Position numbers and translations under genes: made by a program. A model generated the notes under the pieces. It saw nothing but the letters and a program-made list of their open reading frames with translations, did not search any database and was not told the origin of the DNA. Positions 11,045 through 22,465 of a DNA stretch of 64,000 nucleotides are shown one piece after another. This DNA comes from Marisa cornuarietis (Eukaryota; Mollusca; Gastropoda; Architaenioglossa; Ampullariidae): contig SMMW01000612.1 of NCBI GenBank assembly GCA_004794655.1, forward strand, positions 1,389,501 to 1,453,500, in the 5' to 3' direction. Every line of letters begins with the position of its first letter. Within the stretch, counting starts at the first letter, position 1.

Positions 11045-12569
11045 ATTTTCTCACGTTTTTTACCGGTAAAAAACTTAATATTTGTGATTTAGAAAAGAAA
11101 TGTTTGTTTTAAGGGCATGATATATATGTATTTACATGGCCAGTCCTTTTTTGTGTACGTTTATCAGTTGTACATGCAAAATGATAATATATGAATGTAG
11201 AAGCAGTCAGCACGTTGCAAAAAATGAAAGCGCAATAAGACTAGACCAAAACAAGATCAGTGTATGAAATAAACAAAATTGGCCTCAATGCCGATTCGAG
11301 GTATTATAAATGTCAAAGGGTTTCCTTCTGAAACACTACAAACAGCAGTAGGGCCTAAAATCAGGGTGGAACAATAAGTAACGATGCTTATCTCTTATCC
11401 CTGTTATTTATGACCATCAGATGGTCGTTCCTGCGTTGTGCAGATTGGAGCAAACAGACTCAAGACAGCGGTTGTCTCACGGCAATTGTTTCTAACATTT
11501 AAGAGAAAGACAAATTCAAAATTCGACAACATTTTTTTCTAATCACTGACTCCAAAAAAGGCTTTTTGAACTCCACATTAGACTAAAAGTATGCAGGAAA
11601 CGGCTATAAATGCTATAAATACAGCATGGTTGTGATAACTTATATGATGTGGTTTGCATTGTGAATACAAATTATTTATAGTACACGGTTATACTGATTA
11701 CAAACACTAAAAATATTAAAATCTTAAAAACTATTAGTACCTAGGAAAGGAAGACATAATTATTGATGGAGGATGTAGTGAAAATGTTAAAGAACGAAGC
11801 AGACTATGGACAATGAGGAAATGAGCTTTGTCGTGTTGGAATTTTCAGGAACAAATATTATTATAAAACGTATGGAGATTATACGCTAAATAACTTAAGT
11901 TTCTTTTCTATATACAATGCTGTAACTGGAATCTATGTAATATACATTGTCTTTCGTTGCGCAATTTTAGTAATCTTCAAATATTCTAAAGTGTGTTTGG
12001 GATGCTGCTTGCAAGATACTCGATTATTTTCTAGCGGCGTTTTTTAATTTATTTGAATGCGCACAGCTTTTATTCAGGACTATTTAATTGTAGGTAGCCT
12101 AAGCGCTCCTTTACAATGGTACTGGTTTTTAGTTCTTTGTACACGATATGGAACAGGGTCGCAGCCACTTTTTGTTGAATGTTTTTATTCTGCTCCCTGC
12201 ATCGGCAAGTCGATGCTCGCATCGCACATCTCTTCAATAAGAAAGGGACTACGAAGTACTTTTCTATAATCGGTACCCGCTGTGGTTTTAATGGATGATT
12301 CTGACCTAATAGAAGTGTTTTACTTCCTCGATGTTTTTTCTTTGAAATCTCTGTAATATTTATATTCCACTCCGTTGTCATTGGCGTAGAGTATAATGTG
12401 ATGCTTGTCAGTGCTGGTCTCCATTGGGTGTGTATTTGCATTGTCTCTTAGTGTTTTGGTCAGGTCCTGCAGTCACTTTAGACAGTAACAGTCGTTTAGA
12501 GTTTCTTACTAAATGCTTTTTATGTACATGTTCAGCTATACAGGAAACGCTAACTGTTGTGTAAAAAAT
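11045..12569. repeat. D block of unit 1, with minus-strand reverse transcriptase relic
   Basis: The block contains the shared landmarks GGTTTGCATTGTGAATAC (11652), AAAATGTTAAAGAACGAAGC (11781), ATACATTGTCTTTCG (11941) and CAATGGTACTGGTTTTTAG (12114). A decayed minus-strand reverse transcriptase segment follows at about 12370-12560. The relic is too damaged to show catalytic residues. It is recognised by alignment with the copy at 24684-25157. Confidence 0.55.
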
Positions 12570-13970
12570 AAAGGTCTAATTTAGATTTTTAGTAACATTT
12601 TTAAGCAGATAAATTTTTGCAAGAAAACTTTCGCCTGGTTATACCGTGCTAGCATCAAATTTTAATGCCAGCATTTGCTTTCTTAACCTTATTTCCCCAA
12701 GATTACCTACAAGGCAGCAACACCAGTTGCCCTTTGCTAGGATGCTGTAGAACATAGAAAGCTCGTATTATATCGTGGTACAGACATGCTGACATAAGCA
12801 TCAACGTGAAATAATTTCGTGGTTTACTGAACGAGAATAGAAGAAAAGAAAAATCAATGAGACTGAACTAGTTTAAATTTGATACAAAAATAAAAAAAAC
12901 ACACAAGTAGGCAATAACAAGCTCCAGGTGCAAATGATTTAGTCTGAGTTTCCGAATTGTGTTATTTATATATTAAATATTATTCTTGTTTTTTTTTCGA
13001 AATGTTTAAGTTAACATTAAAATTCAGCTAGATTTAAAAGGTTTTTTGGGACATGAACATAAGAAATCTATAAGAATCTATTGTTTGAGACTAAGTAAAA
13101 TCATAGACACTATACTTTTATTGAAATTATTAATACTAAAAACAACATTTAACTTCAACATGAGCCTGCTGACCTCAAGATAGAGTTTAATCTGCTTGAC
13201 ATTGTGTTTTATAACCGAGGTAATAAATATGATATACATCAACTATTAATCATGTAAGATATCACTGTTACTTACAAAAACATTAATCTCTTTTTTTTCT
13301 TGTAATGTGTTGCATGATTTCCTTGCGTTTTTACAAAATACAATGCGCAACTAAAAGAAAAAATATTATAAATTAGAGTTGAAAATTCTTTCTTTTTATG
13401 GTTGTTAAGTGTTGTCTCTCTTGTTAATCTTTCGGCTGAAAGCATTGTGGTGGGCAAATAAAGCGAAGTAAATTGGTCTGGTATTGCTAACTTACCAGAC
13501 AAAAAGGGTACATCTACGAATGGTTAGCATCTAACATTTGAAAATTACATGTTCATGTACAAAAGAAATGCCCAAAATAAAGTTTAGTCATGCAAACATC
13601 ACTGTTTTTTTCAAAAACAGAAGCAGTAAATCAATGAGGCAATGAACAACAAAATAAATAAAGACAGCCTAAGTTCTTTACAAATTAAATATAATATGCA
13701 GCGATATAATAACACTGTTACCAGAGTACATGTATACATTTCTAATACAGCACGAACATGCAAGTATCATACTCATCACGTTTTCATTCGTATCTAACTG
13801 AAATGACCCAGACTGTGTTCATTAAATGCCAATCATCTAACACTTGTTCTCTTCATTGCGGGGTCCTCCAAGCGACGCAATCTTATATCCCAACTGACTA
13901 CACTAGACTCCACTTTCATCTAAGCTGTCGTTGAATTTTATCTGACGACCGTGTCGGACAATATTTCGCC
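12570..13970. repeat. D-to-S spacer of unit 1
   Basis: Landmarks shared with 40.3-41.7 kb include GCTAGGATGCTGTAGAACAT (12736), AGCATCAACGTGAAATAATT (12798), GTAAATTGGTCTG (13468) and GAAGCAGTAAATCAATGAGG (13620). The stretch near 12690-12740 represents the empty form of the site that the LINE complex occupies at 34.8-40.27 kb. No gene is supported. Confidence 0.55.
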
Positions 13971-14264
13971 AAGCCATAACAATTCCTAGAGACATTCAAT
14001 GCTTAGCTACCTATTGCACTAACCAGGGCATGGAACTTCCTATAGATATTCAATGTTTAACTACCTATTTCACAAATCCCTAACATCTTCCAAAGACTTT
14101 CATTTATTTAGCTATTGCACAAGGCCATGACAACTCCAAAAGACAGTTAATGTTTGTTTACCTATTACACCAGGCCATGACACCTTCTCGAGACATAGAA
14201 TGTTAATTTACATATTGCGCCATCACGAAGCCACAAGACATCTAATGTTTGTTTACCTAAACAG
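13971..14264. repeat. Degenerate minisatellite, about 50-bp units
   Basis: About six imperfect head-to-tail units share the pattern GGCCATGACA, then CTCCAAAAGACA, then AATGTTTGTTTACCTATTGC. Unit length varies from about 42 to 54 bp. The units are visible starting near 13971, 14026, 14080, 14124, 14175 and 14222. It is not a CRISPR array, because there is no alternation of identical repeats with unique spacers. Confidence 0.7.
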
Positions 14265-16129
14265 TTTCAAATTCCTTTACACGTCATGTCATGATGCAAT
14301 ATGGGGTGAGCTGCGTCACCTAGTCACATGACTTTCATGTGATTGATCTACGATGGTGGCAACAAATTATGTTGCTAAAATTAGGATATTAGAATAAATA
14401 ACACATTTAGGTGTGCATTTACGTCGAGAAACGTTGCTCTTCAGATCGTGATTTTCTAGAACTTTTCTGCATAATAATACATCATTCCTAAAAATAATTT
14501 GGGTTTTACTAGATTACTCGGTGTTTCTGAGTCAGACTTTCGACTGCAATAAACTTTGAGCTATGAATTTTTTACTGGATAATTTGAAAGATAAAACACT
14601 GAACACATATTTAATTAATATGAGAGCTTTTGTTGCCTCTTTACCACGAAAGTGACTGCGCTGTCATTTTATTGAAGAATGATGCTTTTGTCACCCTTAT
14701 TTGAAGTCAGCTTGCTCATTGATTTTCCGTTCCTAGTGCTGTCGTAATCCTAAATTGACTTACTATAATTGTGAACTACACTGTGAAGCCACGTGTACTC
14801 GTATAAGCTAAATGCCTGCAAAGAGTTTAATCAGTTTAGAGCCATTAAATAAATATTTTCATCTCATTTTGAGTAAAAGTAAAGATTAATTCTTTTGAAG
14901 TCCCTGCAGATGCAGTGTTGCGCTACAGGGTACAAATCTATTAGACAAACACTGCCTTGCAGTCCAGCATATTGCAGTTAGTTTCACAGTTTGCAGTTAT
15001 TCCTTTGCAACAAAGAACCAAGAATCAATAAACACAGTATTTACCCGTACGTCCGAGGTATCCGACACAAACAGGTTTCAAAGAGATGGTAAAAGATAAC
15101 TTGGGTTCTTAACAGGCAGGATAAATAACAAGATTCATACAACCCATGGCGACTTCCTTCGCTGATAAGCAAAACCTGACGTCAAGTGTAATAGGACGTA
15201 CATACACTTACCTTGCATACACACGACGCATATTACACACATACACCACGCTCGACGAGCCCCCAGTAGGTGGGGATGAAGGTGAAGAGATTTCTGGTTG
15301 ATTTATGGAAGATGAAGAACTCGCTGCTCTCTCTTTTCTAACTGGCCATGGAACCGTCTCGTGTCTTCTTCTTTTTACGTCATTCTTTTCCCAAAATTAC
15401 GACAAACGAATGAAGCACACAAGACGTCAAACACAAGACACCATTCACACACGAAACAATACAAGACCTACCCCTAACCTATTACACCAAGCATTAAGCA
15501 AATACGATTACTGCAGAGTTTTTCTTCACAGATTATTTTAAAGTAACATCGTTTCGACTGATGGTCTAATAGTTAAGAAATTTCGGGCACACTCATCTCT
15601 GAAAGCTTACTAGAACTTACCAATTAAGCAAACAGTTGACTTCAACTGCTTTATATTTTGACATGTTACACTGTAAGTTTTAATATGCTGAAAATTCTTC
15701 CCTGAAACTTTTTTATTTTGATGTACTGGAAAACTTTATTCTAAAGAAGAACTATTGGATTAATTTTATATTATTTAACATTGTAAAGTAAATTTACTTT
15801 AGTTAACAAGATTTATTTTGACATTGTGACTTAAATAGCTCCAGCCATACAAATGTTTCTATAAACAAATTGAGATATTTAATTAAATGTGTTTCCAGTA
15901 TTGCGAGATAGTTTTATTGAAAGAAATTGTGTACTTTCTCTTTCTCTTTCTTAAAAAACAAAAACCTGAAAAAATACCCACAAAGGAAACAAAGGAAATG
16001 CATTTTTAAAAAGAAACTGCACAGGTACATTAACGGTGTTAAAAAATGCTGTATTTTCTATATGTACCTGTAATAATCTTCAGTTAAAAAATCAATCATC
16101 AACAATTACCCTTATTGCCAGAGCACAAA
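14265..16129. other. Intergenic region between units 1 and 2
   Basis: The segment at about 15040-15170 (CAGGTTTCAAAGAGATGGTA, ATAACAAGATTCATACAA) is repeated near 51560-51720. The rest shows no recognised repeat and no supported gene. The frame at 15305-15541 is Arg/Thr-rich with no domain and no homologue in the window, so I do not call it a gene. Confidence 0.5.
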
Positions 16130-16390
16130 TTATCAAACAAACATCTAGACAAGAACGTGAAAGTATGGGTCTTATAAAAACAACTTCATTCCTCTGAAAT
16201 TGGAGGTGCGCCTTTAATTACATATTAGGCTGAAATTTATCTAAAACTCTGAAACTACTTAACGTTGCCATCCTTAATTTTCGCAACGATAGAATAAACA
16301 AAAAAGAGTTTTAAAATCAGCTGAATTCCTTATTCTTAGAAGAAAGAGTCTTGGGATCTTCCTGCAACATGTGATATCTCCATAACTGAA

Positions 16391-16399
16391 ATGCTATGA
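16391..16399 (+). promoter_or_regulatory. Minimal upstream ORF before receptor 2
   Basis: ATG CTA TGA ends three bases before the receptor start at 16403. A second, out-of-frame ATG lies at 16396. Upstream ATGs this close could lower translation or require re-initiation. No transcript evidence is available. Confidence 0.4.
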
Positions 16400-16402
16400 G
16401 AT

Positions 16403-17440
16403 ATGAATGCAACAGTCAAGACACCTTTAATAACACTTATTCCAAACAGTAGGAGAGTTACAAGCCTGCAAGATTTGTTACATGTAACTAATGATTCAGA
16501 TTTCCTTCAGACACGTTTTATTGTAAATGGTTGTATACCATTAGCCTTAAGCTCCGTAGGCATTGGTACTAATGTTGTGAACTGGTTGATTTTTCGATTC
16601 CAAGGCCTTAAAGATAGAATGAATCTTTGCCTTTTCTTCCTGGCAATGATAGACATCGCATACTCTGCCACTGCACTTGCCAACAGTTTTACGACCATCT
16701 TATGTTATTTCGGCACATATGGTCTGGGAGAAGAGCACTACCAGAGAAATGTCGAATATATCACTGGTATAATGTTTGCTTTTAGAGCCTCGTCTGGCCT
16801 ATACACCATGGTCATCGCGGTAGAGCGGTGCCTGATTGTTATGTTTCCACTTCGTGTTGCCTCACTACTAAGCACACGTGTCCTGGGCATCATGTTGACA
16901 TCCATTGCCGGCATCATGCAGGTTGGGTTTATTACTATTCCACTTAAATATTCTGTCATCAGCACGACGGCTAATGGAAGTGTTTACTGGCAGCTTGTGC
17001 CTTCAAAATTATATATTAATTATAAGTTCTTTATAGATATTATTTTGGACAACATCTTCAGCATTAGCGTTCCCTTAGCAACGTTTGTTCTCGTTTCTAT
17101 GGCGACTGTTCTTACTGTGATTAAGTTGAGAGCTGCCATGAAATGGCGACGAAAGGCGGCTTCATCAAGTGCAGTGAGCAGTAATCGTCAGTCAGCATTG
17201 ACTGCCATGCTTGTTATCGTCTCTTGTGTTTACATTATCTCTATGGCACCCTTTGTGATGGTCATTGTGGTAAGTTTAGTTGTTACTGAATTTTCAGTCG
17301 GTGGTGTCTACGAAAATCTTTTTGTAGCTTTGCAAAATATTGTGAATCTGTTCCCTTTGATGAACATTTCAGTCAACTTTTTAATTTATTATTGCCGCTC
17401 TTCTCGTTTTAAACAGGATGTAAAATGTCTTTTTTCCTGA
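16403..17440 (+). CDS. Class A GPCR, gastropod chemosensory-type, receptor 2 (second subfamily)
   Basis: This is a single-exon receptor of 345 residues, clearly related to receptor 1 but in a distinct subfamily. Shared landmarks are LKDRMNLCLFFLAMID (TM2, D84), E141-R142-C143 after TM3, P224 in TM5, P283 in TM6 and N325-F-L-I-Y329 in place of NPxxY. It differs from the other group in three ways. I123 replaces the Cys that opens TM3. The ERC motif is followed by LIVMFPL, so there is no TG-run codon string. The second extracellular loop carries an NGS sequon (191-193) and no Cys. N-terminal sequons are at N2 and N30. No signal peptide is seen. Its only close relative here is the broken copy at 58577. 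Confidence 0.94.
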   Translation: MNATVKTPLITLIPNSRRVTSLQDLLHVTNDSDFLQTRFIVNGCIPLALSSVGIGTNVVNWLIFRFQGLKDRMNLCLFFLAMIDIAYSATALANSFTTILCYFGTYGLGEEHYQRNVEYITGIMFAFRASSGLYTMVIAVERCLIVMFPLRVASLLSTRVLGIMLTSIAGIMQVGFITIPLKYSVISTTANGSVYWQLVPSKLYINYKFFIDIILDNIFSISVPLATFVLVSMATVLTVIKLRAAMKWRRKAASSSAVSSNRQSALTAMLVIVSCVYIISMAPFVMVIVVSLVVTEFSVGGVYENLFVALQNIVNLFPLMNISVNFLIYYCRSSRFKQDVKCLFS

Positions 17441-18830
17441 AAAAATGCTCGTTTCTGCAGTTCTCTATTAACGCCACTGTCTTTATTGAGTAAGTTATAC
17501 GCTGATGAAACATCCTAATGTAATGTTTGTTGACAGGTTTGTTTGTTTGTTCATTTCTTTCTTTTTTGTTTTCCTTTTGGCTTTCCCTTTCATCGTCTCT
17601 AGCAGTTTTCTTACTTGTACGTCCATCTGTAGTTCGTGACATTATTATAACCATACTTTTCGCGTCTCTTCAGTCTCAAAACCTTACAAAGACATCCGCA
17701 AGAGAAACCAACAGATTTAAAAGGAAATAATAATTAAGTTTAAGCTCAAATAACGATTGTTGATAATGCTCTCTGGGCTGCTGTAAAATAGTTTTTATTT
17801 GACTTAAAATTCTCAAGAATTCAGAGACTTATGCTTACAATGACCAGGCAAAGCGACCTTGTATCGTCCCTTTTTTACCCTACACTGTTTTCCCTCAGTC
17901 GTATAATTACGCAGGTACAGTAGTAAAAGAGTTCAATTAATCTCTTTTTCGAAACTATTTTACCGATGCTGCTGAATCGCTTTGTCTTTTTTCTATAAAT
18001 GTTCTTAATTCTAATTTTTGATATAAACCTCTTTGTACATTTGCATCAGTCGATATAAATTATAGTAACCGGAAGATTTATAAAATGTGAAACAAAATAT
18101 AATGATAGGGTTAGAGAAGAAGCACATGAGTATTTATTGTGCGATGTAAAAGAGCGCTGTAAGAGTGATACATAATTCAACGAGTATTCTTCCTATTTTT
18201 GTCGACAGAAATTGTGAATAACCAGTTGCTTAACATTTGTCGTGGTTATTAAAGCAAATATTAATGTTGTCTATCCTGCGACACACACAGATATTTTGGG
18301 GGTCTTCTTGTTGTGAGGAGCAAGGAAATATTAAACTACAAGTTATTATATACTGTAATGTTTGTATATGCTGCTACATACTCATTTTATTTGTACTCAA
18401 GGTTGCTACTTACTGTAATGTTTGTAATTAGGAAACCTTTGGTTTTAACTCTCAGGTCTAGTTTTAGTTGAGGTTCAGTAATCTACCTCCAATGGTCACT
18501 GTCTTTCGATCAAAAAAGATTTAATATTGTAAAAACTCGGTAGAGCCAATTCAGTTAGTGAGATACAAGCACAATTGCAACCATTTCATTATTATCATAA
18601 TATTTGTAAAAATTCATTTTGGTCAAAATTGTATTTTTGTTGCGCGTGTGCAAAATCATGTCGTTGGAATGTGTACACCTGTCACCATATGTACTCTACT
18701 TGGCTTACACGTACTGTGCAAAATCTGTGCACGCCACACAGATCGTGCTAACCTAGTTGCTGTACTATTTCTTTCTCTTTGGGTGAACCTATAAATAGAA
18801 GCTTTTGTGAAGTTGCTGTTCATTTTCTTG

Positions 18831-19410
18831 TTCTCGAGTCTTAAATATATCTTTCATTCTTTCCAAAAAGATTTAAATCCTTATCGGTTCAGAGTTTTTA
18901 CAAAATACTCATCATCAAATGACATAATAAAAGTTTACCACTCTGCCTCATCTAGGCGAGGAAAATGACCTTCAGTCAGGCTCGCGAAGAAGGCAGGTCT
19001 TCTTTGGTAGGCGATCGAAGCTTGAGTAGCGAGTCTCAACATCTCTACAAAACAACGCCTGTTACTACTGTGCCGAAAATTCCTTGACAATCACAGCTAA
19101 CCTGCTATATTTTCTAATTCATTATCTCTATGCCACCAGCTAGTCAGTTACAAACGGGGTTGACAAGCGCTGCATGTGGCAAGGACTGATCTGTAACAAA
19201 ATTACCCTGTAACACCATGTTGACCCTGAGGGTCAAAACTACTTCTGCGTGTTAAGTTACCGGGGCAAGGGTTTAGGGTTTAGACTTTCTAGAGAAAACG
19301 CCCAAACGTTGTCACGAGAGACAATGATCACACACCTAAGAAGACCGAATTATTTGAGCGAACACCTCCCATATAAGGGAAGGTAACACCATCAATGGTT
19401 GCAAAGACCA
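18831..19410. other. Intergenic region, unclassified
   Basis: This stretch has a higher GC content than its neighbours and contains no supported ORF. I found no match elsewhere in the window and no RNA fold or repeat that I can name. Confidence 0.4.
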
Positions 19411-21500
19411 GCCTACTTGAATACTTTAATGTTTGTATAACATCCACATAATTTTCTTCTTGAGATTAAACAAATTATCTGGTCTTAATCGAGTGCCACT
19501 AAAACAATTGCATTCTAAGGTTAAAGTAGTTTAACGGCATTACTTTTGTTTCTGGTGCACTGGTTATTAAACCTCAATCTTACCCATGACCCTCACTTGT
19601 AGCAAGTATTTTCGTAACCTCATTTGCTTCTCTCTCAGGTTCCTATGTCCAATTTCAAGGAGCAAAAATATTTTTATTCATCGGTTATTGACCAGCTAGT
19701 GCGGTTGTTGTAAAGCTAAAATTGTATTATTATTATTATTATTGCAATTATCAACCCAGCATACGCTTACTCATATGTTGTAAATGTATATTCACTCTCA
19801 AACACATCATATTTTTTATTACAATTGTTCTTCAAGAAGTATCTACATGTTTTGCGTGGAAGACAAGGAGCTGTTTGTATAAGGACAACTTTTCAGTCTT
19901 CGCCTTTAAATAATAACCATTGTCTATGAAGCACGAGATGTTCTTCTATAAGCTTAAAAATGTTAGCAACTGTAAGATAGTGACCAATAACTTTGTGAAA
20001 GCTATCTATCACAATCACAAACGTTGAATAAAACGACGGAACAGGCTTTTCGAAAGCAGTAAACTTTTGCCAAATTCGTAAGGAAATAGTTTTTCGTTTC
20101 AAAAACATTTTTCTATTTTATATACTAATGCACTTTAGCTTCGATGGATAAGTGTTTACACATTGTATTACTAAAATTCACCCATTATTTATACATCACA
20201 TAATTATAGCCTTTTATACTTAGCGCATCAGATTTCGTGTGTAAGTGTCACAAGTGCTAGTACTCTTTTATCTTTCACAAGACACTTTTGTGCTTCCTAT
20301 TTGCTACATTTTAAACAATAGCTTCTTATGATGAAAACAAAGAAAACGGTTATTTTTAAATTAGAATGAAACACTGATGCACTAGTCCTTATGTCTTAGC
20401 GCGTAAATTATTCTTGTGAGCATAGCCATCAAAAGATTTTCCATGGTTGTCCTAAGAGCATGACATTGACTACTGCTACTCGCCATGCCCAATATTTTAT
20501 TGAAACTGCAAGTACCGCGTTTTCTAAATTAGTGAAGCTGTCAATGTGTATCAGAATGCGCGCGCGTGCGTGCGTGCGTGTGTGTGTGTGTGTGTATGTG
20601 AGAGAGAGAGAGAGAGACTATGGGTTTTGCAGTACCACGAGTTTTGATGACTACAACATACACAAAATGAAGTAATATAAAACACGTACTACAATTTTTT
20701 TAATTTTTTTTTTCATTTAGGCATCCTGTAAAACTAGAGTCATATTAGTATAAAGCTTCAGTTATCGTCCTAAAAAACTTGTGCACTAGAAACAAGCAGC
20801 ACACAGATCATTTATCAATTTCAGGTAATCTTTTATATTAAGGTACTGTTAACGCTATGTAATTATTGGATATTTAGCTGTGAAAATGTTGTTGAATTAT
20901 ATTATTCCTCTTTCCTTCCTGCTCCTGTTGTATTTTAGATGATAATTCACTTACCATTTTAAAGTGAAACTTGTACCTAAGCAACTGTTTGCAATGAGAC
21001 TTAATCTTGAAAGAAAAAGCAAATAATCTTTGCATATGTTTTCAGTTGTTTGTGTAGATAAGAAATAATGATTGCCCCAAAATCATAATAATAGAATATT
21101 AAACGTCTGTATACTTACAACTATGTATTCAGATTGTTGTCTGAACTAGAACTAGAACTAGGGTATATTGGCCTGCTAGGGTAACACAAGTCTTGAAAAG
21201 ACAAAGAATGGGCATGGCAACAGCCAACAGTCTGTCATAGCAAATACCCAAAATTGTACAGATTTAGCTAGCAACACTTGGAAGGTTTGTGAATAGAAAT
21301 TGTCTTGGATCTTGAGATTTTAGACTTTTCTACGATGGTCGGATTTGCCAATACAGTGTAATACAAACCCTAAGTAGAAAAGAGACACGCAAGCTTGCAA
21401 GTGTTGCAATATTTCCTGCATGTTTGCATTAAACAATTTCTTTTTCTATTATTATTATTATTATTATTGAAATAAATATAAAATGTTACAAATTTTTTTG
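19411..21500. repeat. Spacer block upstream of unit 3 (shared with 51.84-52.66 kb)
   Basis: AATGTTTGTATAACATCCAC (19427), GCAAGTACCGCGTTTTC (20508), GTCAATGTGTATCAGAATGC (20539) and AGTACCACGAGTTTT (20630) recur in the same order at 51860-52290. ATT runs occur at 19724-19743 and 21447-21468. No gene is supported. Confidence 0.6.
20557..20617. repeat. Compound microsatellite (CGTG)n(TG)n(AG)n
   Basis: Alternating GC/GTGC units pass into TG and then AG repeats. A homologous but differently composed tract is present at 52207-52264 in the equivalent spacer. Confidence 0.85.
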
Positions 21501-21852
21501 TAGAACAAATGTAGATTGTTCCTTACCTCTTTAACCACAAATGTAGGTGAACATTAAAAGAGACACAGTCCGGTGAAAAGTTCATGTTATTGGCATTATC
21601 ATGAGGTTTGAGAGTGTAGTGGCAGCAGCGATGTTGATTATAATGTAGGCGGAGCATTTTATCTGGAGGAACCCATGAAGAATCGATAATTAGGGCTCTG
21701 CTGGCTTCGGTAAAGAAAAAATCATGAGTCAAAGACAAATTTAATTAGAAGAACAAATTGGAAGTATACAATATAAAAATGATTAAAAATGACAGATGCG
21801 ATTGCAGACTATGGTTCCTCTTATTAAGCTTTATTTAACACAGGCAGAAGGC

Positions 21853-21888
<36 letters not shown>

Positions 21889-22253
21889 TGTGTTTTCCTC
21901 TGTGTGTGTGTAAGTTTTCCTCTGTGTTTGTGTTTTGGTGTGTGTGTGTGGGGGGGGGGGTTAAGTATGTGGGTGGGTGATGCGTGCATTTCCTGTGCAC
22001 AAAATGGATACAGTTCTTAGCAGAAAACTAATTTTTTTACAGGAGTTTATAAAATTTCATTCAAAATAAGAAATATTAACGTCTAAGGAAAATCTAAAAA
22101 TAATTAGTTGAAGGACTTTAAAATAAATGTAGGTGTATGCAGTAGCGCACACCTATACAAGCAAAGACAATTTAATATTATAAATAAAAACTAATCAGTT
22201 TCTTTAAAAAGTAAGTTTATGCGAAACATCTTGATTCTATTTTTGCGCTTGCA
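21501..22253 (+). promoter_or_regulatory. P block upstream of receptor 3
   Basis: The block opens with CCACAAATGTAGGTGAACAT (21535). It continues through AGCGATGTTGATTATAATG and a TG microsatellite (21855-21887, with more TG and a 10-G run to 21960) to GCAGTAGCGCACACC near 22139. The same order is seen ahead of receptors 4, 5 and 7. A minus-strand frame of 71 codons (21523-21738) has a same-length homologous frame at 30749-30964. Its meaning is unclear. Confidence 0.6.
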
Positions 22254-22263
22254 CCTATATATG
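22254..22263 (+). promoter_or_regulatory. TATA-like box of receptor 3
   Basis: CCTATATATG lies about 150 bp upstream of the start codon, in the position of the conserved box of the paralogous promoters. Confidence 0.5.
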
Positions 22264-22402
22264 CAAACAAGAGCTTGTGTAAAAAGGGCATTTTGGATGT
22301 AAAATTTTAACATAAGGCAGATTAGTATAGTACAACTGCCTGTAACCGATATAGCACATACCTTTTATGGCCTGTAAGAGGCACTAAGTGGCACAACTAT
22401 AC

Positions 22403-22465
22403 ATGATATGTACGGCACACTCAACACAACAAATGGATCTGAAGACTTGCATACTGCCAATCTGA
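22403..22465 (+). promoter_or_regulatory. Out-of-frame upstream ATG overlapping receptor 3 start
   Basis: ATG at 22403 begins a 20-codon frame that overlaps the receptor start at 22408. In receptors 5 and 7 the same site reads ATGATATGA, where the stop overlaps the true start. Here TGA became TGT, which lengthens the upstream frame. This could weaken translation of receptor 3. Confidence 0.4.

Larger units (their letters stand above)
16130..18830 (+). repeat. Segmental duplication, copy A (contains receptor 2)
   Basis: The gene at 16403 and both flanks are repeated at about 58360-60370. Upstream, TTATCTAAAACTCTGAAACT (16235) matches 58423. Downstream, CAGAGACTTATGCTTACAA (17821) matches 59561, and GTATAATTACGCAGGTACAG (17901) matches 59640. 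The copies are collinear with small indels. The copy-B receptor has an internal deletion. The flanks differ from the P and D blocks of the other units, so this is a separate lineage interleaved in the cluster. Confidence 0.8.

Noticed and set aside
13971..14264. Possible CRISPR-like array
   Set aside because: The units are degenerate tandem repeats without distinct spacers, in a clearly eukaryotic sequence.
15305..15541. Arg/Thr-rich frame of 78 codons
   Set aside because: No recognised motif, no promoter-like context and no paralogue. A chance frame is likely.
21796..22020. Frame with Val-Cys repeats, and similar ones at 48435, 52067 and 52120
   Set aside because: They are translations of TG microsatellites in promoter or spacer blocks, with no homology outside the repeat.
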